Assembly (NCBI RefSeq): GCF_030867145.1
Contig: NC_134441.1
Span: forward strand, 8,000,992-8,064,991
Source of the DNA: Opisthocomus hoazin
Lineage: Eukaryota > Chordata > Aves > Opisthocomiformes > Opisthocomidae
DNA: 64,000 bases
Direction of reading: 5' to 3'
The notes beneath the pieces are model-generated. The model ran no database searches, had not been told where the DNA came from, and worked only from the letters and a program-made list of their open reading frames with translations. Of this stretch, positions 27,421 to 38,531 are shown in pieces. The position numbers were made by a program, and so were the translations under genes. The number at the start of each line of letters is the position of its first letter. Within the stretch, counting starts at the first letter, position 1.

Positions 27421-28369
27421 TCTTTCTTTGCCAGGTTCCATATAAGGATTTCCTGAGCTTTTCGTGTTGGTTTGGTTTGGGGATTTGAGGGTGTCTTGTC
27501 TTTTTTGGGGGGGAGGCTCAGCTCTCCGATTGTAAAGTTCCTGTATATGTTCCTGTTGTCCAAGGACCTGTGCTGCTATCCATCTGCATTTCATGGCCGG
27601 ACTGTAAGCATGCACAGTCACTGAGCAACTCTCGGCCTTCATGGGTTAATTGCCAGAGGAAGGTCTTCATGGTTCTGCTGTTCAGTGCTGTGTGAGTTTG
27701 GATGAAAAAAGGTGGCAATAAGTTCCCACTTGATGAGAAGGTTCTGAACTTATTCAGTAATAGTCTTTTGAGAACAACACTACCTCTGACTGAGACTGAA
27801 ATAGCTAGACATGTCACTCACTTTTTTCCTGCGCTGGCAGAACAGAAACAGACTTGCCCGGTGTTTCTTGTCCCTTGCCCTCTGACTATACTCTTGCTCA
27901 CAGACAGCAGCATCCCCGCCAGCTCTGAACTGTACAGCAATGTCTGCAATGTTTTGAAGAATCTCTCAGATAGTCTCTTACTGCTTGAATGTGTAACCTT
28001 CTTGCTTTTTTCCTTAACCACAAATTGCACATAGCTAAGCTACTGAATTGCTTGTCTAATGTCCTGCTGCTTTTGATTTCTTTGTTTGCTCTCAAAGCAC
28101 ACTTTCTAATCCATGCACATCTCACCCTTGCATCATCTATTTCCTGCCATGCCCCTCCCATTCCAAGTAAAAGTTCAGACAGGAAGATCTGAGCCAGGAT
28201 GCAGTCTGGCGTAGACACTTGGTGAGACGGGGAGTACCAGTGGTGTGTGCTTTCTGTTTGCAGTTTGAGCTCTTTGTGCGGAGGTTAGAGCGTACTGACT
28301 AGCTGCCCTTTGCCTGTAATCCAGCTGCAGCCACAATAAAAATGCCTGGATGTGCAGCAAGCGAGTGTA

Positions 28370-28870
28370 GGTGGGATCAGATTATTAATTTATGTGGAGA
28401 AATCTAAAAGGGCATGGAAATAGAATAATAATTAATACTGAAGTAGGAATTCTTCTTTGCCCAATTAGAAGGAAATGCTGCAGGTAAGATTTTAAGTGCA
28501 GATTTCTCCAAATTACAAATCAATAAGTGAATTAGGTATGAAGATTATGACATTTTCTAAATGCCTGGGTCTTATGATATTTGAAATTGATTAGCGAAGT
28601 TCAAATGTTCATCACCCCCTTGGCATGTTAATCCACATTTTCCTATTCTGATGCACAGCTAACCACTTCAGCATTTTACTTTTTATCAGATTAACTTTGC
28701 TCTGTGGTGTCTGTCAATTTTTGGAATGAGTAAACACAGGACAATGCAAATAGTTGTATTTGATCTTAGATTAATCAATTTAAAAAGAATATAGATTTTA
28801 ACTCATTGGAAATGATGGGTTATGACAGCTCAAGTTGTGACTTCACTTTAAAGTGAGTGGAAAGGAATTG
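28370..28870. promoter_or_regulatory. candidate conserved element with POU/SOX motif
   Basis: The octamer ATGCAAAT lies at 28744-28751 and overlaps an ACAAT SOX-like core (GGACAATGCAAATAG). Many TAAT/ATTA cores surround it, and a perfect 14-bp palindrome TCACTTTAAAGTGA lies at 28843-28856. The segment has no open frame or repeat signature. A POU/SOX-bound neural enhancer would suit a neighbouring guidance-receptor gene, but this is inference from motifs. Confidence 0.3.
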
Positions 28871-30384
28871 TTTAAAGAAACATCATGGACTTCTTAAAGG
28901 TGGGGTATTTTTTCACATCACTGAGGAGGCTGAAGTTTATCCTTTGGAGTAGAAGGGTTTGTATATTTTTTTTTTTTATCAATGTGGAAACACAAATAAC
29001 AAAATTTGAGAACACTACTTCTCATTTCAAGTACTAAAATGTCGAATAAGGAAAAATCTTTCTAAACTAAAGCTAAGAAGAGTTGCAAAGAGTGAAACTA
29101 CATTACCAATCAGAGGTAAACATGCTACTGAGATACCCTGATGGAAGATAAAGTAGAAATTGGGATATATACCTGTCCCTGTCATTGGGCTCACACTTCA
29201 AAGTGCTCTACCCAGCAATGACTTGGGGTTATATTGCAGAACAGAATAATGCAGAAATGCTGAGATGCTCTCAGTTAAGTCTTGCTAAGCTTGAGAAACA
29301 TAGATATGAGCTTTCTGACAGCAGTTCTAAGTAGTATGTTCAGATATGTGTATATGTTCTGTAAATTATTCAGCCACTAGATGTCCTAATGCAGAGCTGC
29401 AAATCCAGCGTGAGCACTGGTGCACAAAAAGTAGAAGGCTGGGGCTCAAAATGGGCAGATGATCAGGTTTTAGCCTATATACTCTCAAGTCCTAGAATAC
29501 TGCTGAAGAGACTGTAAAACACAACTGAAAATTAAACGATTAGCAGAAGACTTATACGCAGGCTGCGGCTGGAGGATTAATTTCCATCATATATATTATG
29601 TTTTAATACTGGTATAGCCATGGCAACTCAGGCTGTTGGGGATTGTTTCTAAGTACCATGTGCCTGGATCAATTATTGTATCTTGCTGCTAAATATTATT
29701 GTTGTACTTGGGGTGGGAGGTCCTATTATTTTGTAAGAATTTACAAAGTCATATAAAGATACAGACCCAGTTCTAAAGGAAATGCAACCTTGAAACCCCT
29801 ATCTTATGCAGGGGGTTGAGGGATATTGCACAAGAGGTGAAGAAAATTATAAAACTTTTCTTTGATATAATTTATTTTTTAAGTTTCTATGTTGTAAGTT
29901 GTGGAAATGCAAGACCCTGATCTTGAAGTTGCTCTGTCCACCCACAGAATATCCCAGCCATCGTGACGCTGCCAGTGCACAGAACTGACTGCATGACATG
30001 CTCAATGAAAATAGGTGTTGCAAAATAGGCGTTCCATGCTGAGGAAGAGCTGTTGAGGCAGACCTTGTGTCAGAGATGGAGAAATGGTTGGACAGAACTA
30101 GTACCTGGCTGTTGTTTCTTACTGTTGGTCTGACAAAGCGCACTCTTGAGAGGAGGAGGGATGAGGGACTGTGCTCTTTAAGTGGCAGGTGATCCAGAGC
30201 TCCTCACCAACACTTCCATTTCTGTATTTTGTTTGGAGAGTGCCCTGTAGAGTAGAAGAGAGGCAGCTATAGACTGACATAAACTTGAGGGCAAAGGAAG
30301 AAGAACAGGCTGAATTTCAGCTGTGTTTCTGCATATTCATGATGTCTTGTGGAATGCTACACTCGTCCGTTATCACTGTATGTT

Positions 30385-30775
30385 TGATGCATAAGAATGG
30401 CATTACTGGTCAGACTCTTAATGGTTCATCTGCCGTGTAACCTGTCTCCCAGAGGAGTGCTAGATGCTTAGGCAAACAAAGTGTAGCATACTTTTCATGC
30501 TCTTATGTTTCAGCCATTGATCACAGAATCACAGAATGGTAGGGGTTGGAAGGGACCTCTGTGGGTCATCTAGTCCAACCCTCCTGATGTATAGGCTCTT
30601 CCTGAACTGGAGATTGTTTATACAATATATTGGTTTTAATATTCGCTGATGTGCTTATTGCCCATGAATTTGGCTAATTCTTTTTGAGCCCTGCTTTTGT
30701 GTCCTCTGGAATTGCTTTATCGAATATGCATATATAGGACTGTGACAAAGATCTCCACAACTAAAAATGTGTTAG
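30385..30775 (-). mobile_element. ancient CR1-type LINE fragment, interrupted
   Basis: Plus-strand landmarks match the reverse complement of the 3' region of old amniote CR1 LINEs, in the right order. They are AAGAATGGCATTACTGGTCA, then GGTTCATCTGCCGTG, CCTGTCTCCCAGAGG, AGATGCTTAGG, then after a gap CCATGAATTTGGCTAATTC, TTTTTGAGCCCTG and GTCCTCTGGAA, ending with a CTCCACAAC segment near 30755. It is a 5'-truncated dead copy inserted in minus orientation, with no reverse transcriptase domain. A younger CR1 fragment (30520-30586) sits inside it. Confidence 0.65.
30520..30586 (-). mobile_element. younger CR1 LINE 3'-end fragment, nested
   Basis: TCACAGAATCACAGAATGGT followed by GGTTGGAAGGGACCTCTG and TCATCTAGTCCAACC is the classic reverse complement of the avian CR1 3' tail, including two copies of the 8-bp terminal repeat (CACAGAAT). 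It is severely 5'-truncated (about 65 bp). It is far less diverged than the CR1 around it, so it probably inserted later. This is the strongest single indicator of avian or reptilian origin. Confidence 0.85.
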
Positions 30776-33700
30776 TCTGGAGTTAGTATTCAGTAACGAT
30801 CTGGAGAACATCTGTATGGTGCAGCAAGCACTCCTTTTACATTTGGGCAGTCCAAATACAATCCTCACTGTCAAAATGTGTTTAAAATTCAAAATCGAGC
30901 CCCAACTGCTGTGAGCAAGTAGTGTCTTGAATCAAATGGTGGGAGATAGGGACGCTTAAACACACTGATACCACGTCATACTCCTGTGCAGCCTTGGACT
31001 GGGAACACGTATGAAGGCAGCACTCCTGTGCTTCAGGTGCTTCAGCAATAAATATATGCTAGCATCTGCAGGATGAAGGCAGTGCTTGTATTCTGTGTTA
31101 GGTATACAGTGGAGAGAAAAACACAATGTTTTTCTTTCTTCTGGCACGCGCACATACACCTGGGTCTTCAGATGCAGAGAATGCTGTCTCAGTACATGGG
31201 AACTGTTGAGAGCTACCACAGGGGGAATTTAATCCACTTCTACCTTTGCTACATGGAGAGGAGTTATAATTGATCATCTGAGCCCAGGCTTTCTCTCTTT
31301 CTTGCATTATGACAGCAGGGGCCATTTCTTCACTTTGATGTCATAAAATGAAACACCCAATTCAATGGAATGCGCTTCGAGGTCAAAGGCTTGGCTCTAC
31401 ATTATGTCTGTGTATGATCAGACTGGGGGCTTGTAGGTACTGCTGAACCAAGCCAGGCAGTAGCATGCCTTGCTCACAATTACAGCTCTTCCAGGTGGGT
31501 TGGATCGTTTTTCAGATCCCATTTTGTTTAGGGTACTGCTGTGAGAGAGAGCGAGAGGAAGAAGGATAAATGTTGGAAATACACTAAAAGCAAGTAGGAT
31601 TTTTTTTTTATTGGCTTCTGTATCACTACAACTGAGCCCATTCAGAGTGCTTCACATATTTTCATTACTTATTTGTTGTTACAATCAGAAGTTCTTGCTT
31701 GCTCCTGAATTATTTACCTATTGTACAGATGTGAACACTTGTGTTAGAGCCAATTGGTATATGTCTAATGTTCTCTGTGATATACATCAGTGGTTTAGAT
31801 GCCTTTGTTCTCCTTTTATCATTATATATGTTAAGCATAGCAATGGTACATTCTGTCAGGATTCCAGTGCTGTCTCAGGTGCGGTTTTGTTTGCGAGAGC
31901 TGCAAAATGAAGCAGCTGTCTCTTCACCTGCTCCTGAGAGCATGGCTGCAATGACCCTCCCCCAGCCCATTATCAGACATACAGGTGATGTGAATTCTGA
32001 TTTATTGCAAATCACAGGTGGGTTACTCCAAGGTCATACATCAATAAGAAGCAAAATGTAATCACCTGGCTGCAAATTTTTATGTTGCACTTGGGAGGAG
32101 AGGGAGACTGAAAGCACCTTTGCAAACTCAGCTGGAACATTCTGCTGAGCTTCCAGGGTGGAGGAGGTGAGATTTTTTTTTTTCTCCCCTTCAGGCTGTA
32201 GCTGTATGGCTTATTGGAAATTATTAGGGTATTGACACATTCTAGCTAGAAAAAATTACTTCATATTTGTAAAGTGCTGTGTATTTAATAAGTTAATGTG
32301 GTTGAAGACTGTAGAAACCTGTTTAGCAACCAGCTCAATGCCGCAGTGTGAGATGTAGCTGGAGAGGTAGAGATGTGGGGAAAAAATGTGCTCGGAAGGG
32401 TCTGTTGAGTGAGGTGGTGGCAGAGCTGAAGACCGGAGTTGAGACTTTGGGTTACAGATTCTGTCTGTCCCTCCCATAGGCACGTTCCTGCTGTCTGGGT
32501 GTGGGGTTGCTGGGACCGAGGTATTCAGGAAAGTTGCTTTGGTTTTGTTTGTTTTCTCCTTTTTTGATTTGTTTAGTGTCTCTTTTTTAGCAGCTTCATC
32601 AAACTTTAGACTTTCAGATTCTAGGAAATCTGGAATCCCAGATGTGGAATATGGACTCTGTCAGAAAATGAGTATTGCTTCTTGTAAAGTTTAACCCTTG
32701 AGGTGCTGGGGAAGAACAAATGTCTTCCTTGCAGCATTTTCAGCTTCTCCATTAATTTTTCTCTATTTTCCTCCGTTAACACCATTAATCCTCTTTGGCT
32801 GGATTCCTGACTTCTCTCTCATTCTTGCTCACACCCCGATATCACAGGTAGAGTCTGGCTTTCCCTGTGACATTCCCCCTGTTGAAATGCTGTGTAAATA
32901 GGCTGCATTCATAGAAATATAGTGGCTCGTTGGACTGCCGGAGCGTATACAGAGCTTTGTTTCTGGAAGGTGCTGTACATTACCAGTGTGCGTCAGCACT
33001 TAAAGAACGTGCAGTTTCATCTGTAGCTGTGTTTCGCCAGCTCAAATGGCTTCATACTTCCCCCACCCCGAGGTTTTATCTTTGGGGAATATTCTGCTTA
33101 TTTGTATTTCCAAGTGCACTGATTGAACTTACCAGCTGTTGCCCTCTCTTCTTCCCCATCATAACTGCATTATAAACTGAGAACTTGATATTTTTATCGA
33201 AAGTACCAAACTGACTCAGTGGCGTAGGCAAAAATAGATAATTAGTTGGGCTTGAAGCAAAAGTGGCTGTATGTACGTAGTAGAAAATAGGGCTGTGTTG
33301 CTGACGTACTAGGACTTTAAAGGGAGAGTGCTAGATGCTCTGACATGGAAAAACTTTCCTGTGTAGCTTCCCAGTTATGGTCCTTGATGGGTTTTTTCTT
33401 TTTTTTTTCTCCTTGGAACCCATTGGATGTGGAGAATGACCTGAAAGGCTGTTGAAGAAAATGTATTTTTCATATATTGGCTCTCTGCCCTTGCAGCTCT
33501 GCTCTTCAGTGTGAGCTGAAGTCTAGCAAGCACATGATGGAAAGGGAATGAGAGATCTTCTGATGTGATGTTCACAGATATTGATTTTTTTCTCTTAAAA
33601 TTCTGTTTACAAATTCCTTTTGCTTTAATTATTTGCTTCCTCCTGAAAACAGTACAAAGCAAGCCTGCAGGAGGACCAGTTGACAAGCCTTGTTCCTAAG

Positions 33701-34439
33701 TATATGTAACTAATCCTACTGCATTTTTCCAGAACTTATCAGTCAGGGATTTAAAAACATTTTGTAAGTAGTAACTGAGTCCCCTTAAACCCGAGATATG
33801 AGCACGCTTCGGATTTTGTGAAGCTGGGGTAGAGTGAACTTAGTGGAGTTGGTCAAGTGTAGAGCAGGGATGGGATAAACCCCTCTCTTCTGCCGCTTGC
33901 AGTCTTGGCACCTGGTGAAGCATTTCCGAAAGAAAGGGAAATGGAGAGCAGATACCGTATTCCAGGGGTATTCTGCACAGCCATGCGACGTTGTCACATC
34001 TCGGCTAGGAGGGTACCGTGTGTGACCGCCATAGTGGTAATTCTCCTGCAGTCACAGTGATACAAACATGATCCATGTGTTCTCACCTGCAATACTGTAG
34101 GAAGCTCGCGGTGAGGTTTTTTGATAGTATCAGATCTCATTTTGTACCTTTCTCTGCTCCATGACTGCAGTTTTTGTATCCTGCCAGAAGCACGGCCGCA
34201 CCCGGTTTCCCCTCTGCCCACTGAACCCGAGGGTGAGGAGAGCAGCACTGGGTCTTGAATCTTGGGCGCTGGGGAGTGTGTGGACGAGCGGGTGTTCTTC
34301 ACCACCGAAAGTTATTCCTCTAGCAAATTCATCTTCTCTTCAAGTGGTACCTTTGTTTTCCAGTTTCTTATTGATCAGATCGACTCGCAATACAGCAGCC
34401 GCAATTTCACTTGAGCAAACCGGTGTTTTTTTGGCTTTG
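30776..34439. other. gene-free upstream flank of the CpG island
   Basis: No recognisable exon is present. Open frames reach about 106 codons (31741-32061) without domain features. CpG frequency starts to rise after about 33,780, forming the shore of the island. A possible MIR relic is listed at 31,970-32,060. Polypyrimidine runs occur near 31,600, 32,170 and 33,400. Confidence 0.6.
31970..32060 (-). repeat. possible MIR-like SINE relic
   Basis: ACATACAGGTGATGTGAATT followed by ATCACAGGTGGGTTACTCC and AAGGTCATACATCAATAAG resembles the reverse-complement MIR core (TACAGATGAGGAA...CAGAGAGGTTAAGTAACTTGCCC...AAGGTCACACAGCTAGTAAG). It is very diverged and the call is by eye. Confidence 0.3.
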
Positions 34440-34767
34440 TAAGGGCTCGGGTGTGTCATGCGCCCGTGTCGGGTGTAGAATAAAAACATTTATATGCAGT
34501 CAGCTGGGGGGAGGGGGGAGGGAAACGCGGCCGCTCCTGGCAAGAAGAAGGATTCTTGATGGCAGAGCCACGCCGTGTTAATAAAGATGGCAGGACCTGT
34601 GTGTGCGCGGGGTGCGGGAGACGGCCGGTGCGTGCTTTCCGCGGGTGGCCGCGGACAGCGGGGCCGCTGCGGGGGGCTGAGCGGGCAGGGTCCCCCGCGC
34701 CGCCCCGCGCTCCCGCCTTGGCTGCAGCAAGCGCCGGCGGCCGGGAGCCTTTCCCCGCTGCCTGGCC

Positions 34768-34788
34768 CGGTGCGGTGCGGTGCGGTGC
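34768..34788. repeat. GGTGC pentanucleotide repeat in the promoter
   Basis: Four successive CGGTG units sit just upstream of the GC-box cluster. Short tandem repeats in CpG islands can be polymorphic, and function is unknown. Confidence 0.7.
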
Positions 34789-34795
34789 CCACACC

Positions 34796-34861
34796 GGGCG
34801 GGGCGGGGCGGTGTCAGACCCCGCCCACCGTGCGCCTAATTGGCTGCGGGGGGAGGGGCGG
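34796..34861 (+). promoter_or_regulatory. TATA-less core promoter: GC boxes and inverted CCAAT box
   Basis: Three overlapping GC boxes (GGGCGGGGCGGGGCGG, 34796-34811) are followed by an inverse GC box (CCCCGCCC, 34819-34826), an inverted CCAAT box (ATTGG, 34839-34843, NF-Y type) and another GC box (GGGGCGG, 34855-34861). No TATA box is visible between here and the exon. NF-Y sites typically lie 60-100 bp upstream of the start site, so dispersed transcription starts at about 34,900-34,950 are inferred. That would give a 5' UTR of about 140-190 bases before the ATG at 35,087. Confidence 0.7.
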
Positions 34862-35086
34862 CTCATGAGGGCTGCGGGCGCGCGCCGCGACTCGGTAGTC
34901 GGCGGAGCGCGAGGCGGTGGCGCGGAGCCTGGGCTCGCCGGGCGTGAGGCGCCTCGCGCGCCGGGAGAGGCGGGAAAAGCCAACCACCCACCGCAACCAG
35001 GCGGACGCGCGGGGACCGGGAGGAGATCGGCGCCCCTGCTCCTTCCGCCGGCCGGAGGGGAGAGGTGCGGCACCTGCGGGGACGGC

Positions 35087-35183
35087 ATGGGCGGAGGGGC
35101 TGCGGGGAGCAGCCGCCCCCCGCGCCTGGAGCGGCGGCTGCTGTTGCTGCTGGGGCTGTGCAGCTGGACGGCCGCCCTGCGAG
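35087..35183 (+). CDS. UNC5D: first coding exon with signal peptide, tentatively netrin receptor UNC5D
   Basis: The ATG at 35,087 has a good Kozak context (G at -3 and G at +4). It opens a frame of 32 complete codons plus one base before a consensus splice donor (GAG|GTAAGC), so the exon ends in phase 1. The peptide starts MGGGAAGSS, has a basic stretch (RLERR, residues 13-17), a hydrophobic core (LLLLLGLCSW, residues 18-27) and small residues before the exon end (TAALR), a typical secretory signal peptide. From memory, human UNC5D starts with a similar signal peptide (LGLC-x-W-x-A core ending ARG), exon 1 encodes only this leader, and intron 1 is very large. All three fit here. UNC5 proteins are type I receptors for netrin with Ig, thrombospondin, ZU5 and death domains, none of which lie in this window. 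The next exon should begin with two bases completing the split G codon. Other secreted or membrane proteins cannot be excluded. The frame is also open upstream to 34,556. Confidence 0.5.
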
Positions 35184-35736
35184 GTAAGCGGGCACCGCCG
35201 CGCTCCCGGGCTCGCCTTCCCCCGGCGAGGCAGCCCGCCGCCTGCCAGCTCCCTGCCCGCAAGTTTGCGGCGGGAGCGCCGCGCTCGGGGCGAGGGGGGG
35301 GGGTCCCACCGGTTGCTGAGGGAGCCCTGCGGCTGCGGTCTGCGTGAGGACCTTAGCGGAGGGGACAGCGGACACCCCCTCCGAAAAACAGCGGGCCGAC
35401 CCCCCCGGGAAAGGGTGGGAGGCGGCGGGAAGGCGCGTTGCTGCAGGACGGCGCGGCCGGGGTCGGGCTGGGGCGGGAGCGCTGCGGCGGGACCGTGCGT
35501 GCGCTGGTGCTCCCGGCCCGCCGAGCACCGCAGGGCTGCTGGCTGGACGGCGGGGAGAGCGCCGAGTGCTGCGTGCGCGGGGTCCTTTGGACGGTGCCGT
35601 TAGGAAAGGTTGGCAGCAGTGCGAGCGACCAGTCGGGTTGTCCCAAAATGGTGGGGTCTGCAGAGTCAATGGCCTCTGCTAGTGGTGAGAATCTAATTAC
35701 CTGTCCAACAGTGCAAGGGCCTGAGGTTGGATGTGC

Positions 35737-35762
35737 ACGCACACGAGCGTGTGCGTTTTTTA
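35737..35762 (+). other. GC-rich hairpin followed by a T run
   Basis: ACGCACAC (35737-35744) pairs with GTGTGCGT (35749-35756) across a GAGC loop and runs into seven Ts. It lies about 550 bases into the putative intron at the edge of the CpG island. The stem alternates purine and pyrimidine, so Z-DNA or a polymerase pause site is conceivable. A functional terminator is not established. Confidence 0.5.
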
Positions 35763-36342
35763 CGTGTATGTAAGGTGGATATTTGAGATGCTCAGTGTCC
35801 TTTTTTTTTATTTAACTTTTTCCTGGTAAGTCACTTGAGTGAAAGAATCTCTTTAGGGTAAATAGCCAAAGGACAACTCCCCATCGCCTAGCATCCCTGA
35901 GACCTTGGCTGGTATCTCTGAACTTCTCAAAGTATTGAAAGTGCCTGGGAAGTCGGGGGCGGGAGGGCCGTCTGGGGTTATGTTACCCTTTTTGGAGGAA
36001 GATGCCTGCTGTTGAGAAGTCATAGTTTCTGTATTTAGTGGCTATAATGATATGTTCATTACAGATGGCTTATGTTTACAGAACAGAGTAATCGATCAGA
36101 CTCTGTAGACCCTGAAAGATTCCTCTGACTGTTTGGACCCTAGCCCCGCTGTGGAGGTCTCTCTTTGCATGCCTCTTGTGTCTGTGCTTCCATTTCCTTT
36201 TGTATATACTTTATTGGGTTTGGTGCCTGTATAGGAAGTCATACATAGGTAGCTGGCGGATTGTGACATCTTGTTACGGTTCCTGGGATCCTTACAGGCC
36301 ACCACATCGGCTGTGTCCTCTCATTCAAGCCCAATGACTGGT

Positions 36343-36354
36343 CCAGCAGAGGGG
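36343..36354 (+). promoter_or_regulatory. CTCF-core-like motif
   Basis: CCAGCAGAGGGG resembles the CTCF core CCAGCAGRKGGC, about 1.2 kb downstream of the exon. Motif match only. Chance occurrence is quite possible. Confidence 0.2.
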
Positions 36355-38531
36355 AAATCTGAGAGGCTTTTGTGTAATGGACAAAATATGGCCTTTTGGT
36401 AGTTCTTTGAAAACAAATAATGTTTCACGGAACAGTGAAATTAATTATAAGAGTAGAAGGAGGTGTAATATTTCTTAATTTTTTTAAATACTTTTGTCAA
36501 GAAACATCTGTGACTGCAAAAGAACACACGCATATTTTAATCAGTGGTGATAGGTGCTTATTGCCCTTTGTTTGACACATCTGGTAGAACTCTGTGGCAG
36601 TTCTTGCACTGTGTGAAGTATGGTCAAGATCAGGCCCTGTCAGCATCTGAAATGTCACCCCACAGGTCGTGCGTAGCAGGAGGACTCTTCTGTTGCTGTT
36701 AAGGAAATAGTTTCAGCTATTTAATTAAAATTTGCCGTGCAGGACATTTTAAGTTCTAGACTGGAGCAGAATTGGCTTTGGATGTTATTCTGAGACAGAA
36801 CAGTGTATTTTTTCACGGGTTGTGATGTTGAATAGTGTTTACTTGTAGCTTTGGCTTAAGCAGTTAACCTCAGTTAACAACCCATTGAGCTATAAGATTT
36901 TAGTTTATGAAGTTGTCTAAAAGCTGCCTCTGAAACAAATGGTATTCCAGGATTCTGTTCTGAATGGGGTTTAAAGAAAAATGAAATTATTGTAGATACC
37001 TTTCACATAGCTTTTTAAATCTATTGGAATGAATATGCATATATAGCTTCAGGCTTTTATTTGACAGGAAAAATTGCACAGACGCTATGATAATTTGAAA
37101 ATGAGAAGAGATGCTAATATTTATTGTCTCATTGATGCATTGAAACTACTTTTGGGTTGCATGTATCTGAATAAAGATGTCTGTAAAACATGAACATTAG
37201 TATTCTGCGTCTTGATATTGAAGCCTAAAGCTATGTGTTACATGGTGTTTATAGATCTGAGTATGTTTTGTTCTAAATAAGCATTGTTTAGGGATTTTCC
37301 TTTTTTAGTGGCACTTACGGTACAGCTTGGTAGCCACTGCATATTGCTACTGATTTTATTATGATAAAGTGCTCCGCTAAGCCACCTAATGGAACATGGG
37401 TGGGTCTGTGGACAGTACGCTGTTGAAGCAAATGTCTCCTTTTGAACTGTTTTTTAACATAAAATGCCCTGATCACGTGCAGTCCAGAGAGCTGCATATT
37501 TAAAGTATTATTCTGCATCTAGGAACCAAGAAGACAAACTATCCTCTGGACAGCAGAGCTCTTGGAGAAACAATACTTGTTCTAGAGAGGTAAAAATAGC
37601 AAACTATTGATACTGAAATAAATCTAGCAGCGAAGACAGGACTGGTATGCAAGTTGTTTGTGTCCTGACTGTACCTTTTGTCTTGCGTTTAATAATGTCC
37701 TTCTGCAAATTAGATGAGCCTCCATTTATTTCATTGTAAGCAGGCTAGGATTTCATTCGTGTGTCTGAGAATTCTGTCTGCATTTGCAATGTACTTCGTT
37801 GTCACCAGCATAGAGCTGTCTAAGAGCTATCACTGATGCTTTATTTGAGGAATGTGGTTGATTTGCTGCGGCCAGCTCGACTTCAGAGTTTACACTGCAT
37901 TAACAGAGTAGGGAGGTTTTTTAGGTGTCCTGATTTCTACATCCAAAAGAAAGTACACCATTTCTGTTGCTGTATTAGACTGCCTCAAGTTCTCTTTCTC
38001 TGTTCCCGATGCCCTGCTGAGAGTAAGGCTGTTTGATTATTTGTAAGTACATTCAACAGTTTACTGTTTGAACTACTTCTGACATGCCAGCCCCAACTGA
38101 TACACACCTTGTCAGCATATTGATTTGTTTGATCTTGAAGTATGCATGTTATTAATATCTCAGCTAGCTGTAGACTTGAAATATTCTTAGTGAATGATAC
38201 AGGAGCCAACACAAATTAAGGCGGGACATGGGTGCCACAGGAATCTCTTGTATTGACTTTGTTCAAATCACTCCATTCAGATAACGTTGTAATTTTGTTT
38301 TGTTAGGACAAAGCATTCATTGAAATAACAAACCACGTGCTCTGCTTTGAACCATGTAGTGCGTAGTACAGTCTGGTGTGGGGTTCTCTGTCAGTGTTTG
38401 TATTATTTAACTTTGTAACTCCTCAGAAAATAACTTCCTTTACTTGTGGGTTTGTTTACTAAATAGGTCATGAACTTTCTCTGATCTTCCTAGTGATACA
38501 GGCTCAGCCTGCGTGTGGTATAGCCTTGCTT

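Larger units (their letters stand above)
1..30384. other. gene-free upstream intergenic DNA
   Basis: I see no recognisable exon or RNA gene on either strand in this stretch. Open frames are all under about 130 codons, have no domain signature and show the stop-codon spacing expected of AT-rich non-coding DNA. CpG is depleted and homopolymer T or A runs are common, typical of vertebrate intergenic sequence. The supportable sub-features (SINE relics, a minisatellite-like tract, a palindrome, a TG repeat, a CpG-retaining patch and putative conserved elements) are listed separately. Unspliced long non-coding RNA exons could be hidden here and would not be visible by eye. Confidence 0.7.
34500..35620. 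promoter_or_regulatory. CpG island
   Basis: GC content and CpG density jump sharply relative to flanks (a NotI site GCGGCCGC at 34527-34534, dense CGCG/GCGC strings through 34,860-35,560). They fall back by about 35,650. Islands of this strength almost always mark vertebrate promoters. Because AT-rich stop codons are rare here, several overlapping open frames of 100-268 codons appear on both strands. Most are compositional artefacts. A YY1-type AAGATGGC lies at 34584-34591. Confidence 0.93.

Noticed and set aside
34456..35262. 268-codon minus-strand open frame across the CpG island
   Set aside because: The frame is Arg/Pro/Ala/Ser-rich low-complexity sequence as expected from antisense reading of GC-rich DNA. 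No domain, start context or splice evidence supports it.
34863..35669. Second 268-codon minus-strand open frame in the island
   Set aside because: Same compositional artefact. It overlaps both the promoter and the better-supported plus-strand exon.
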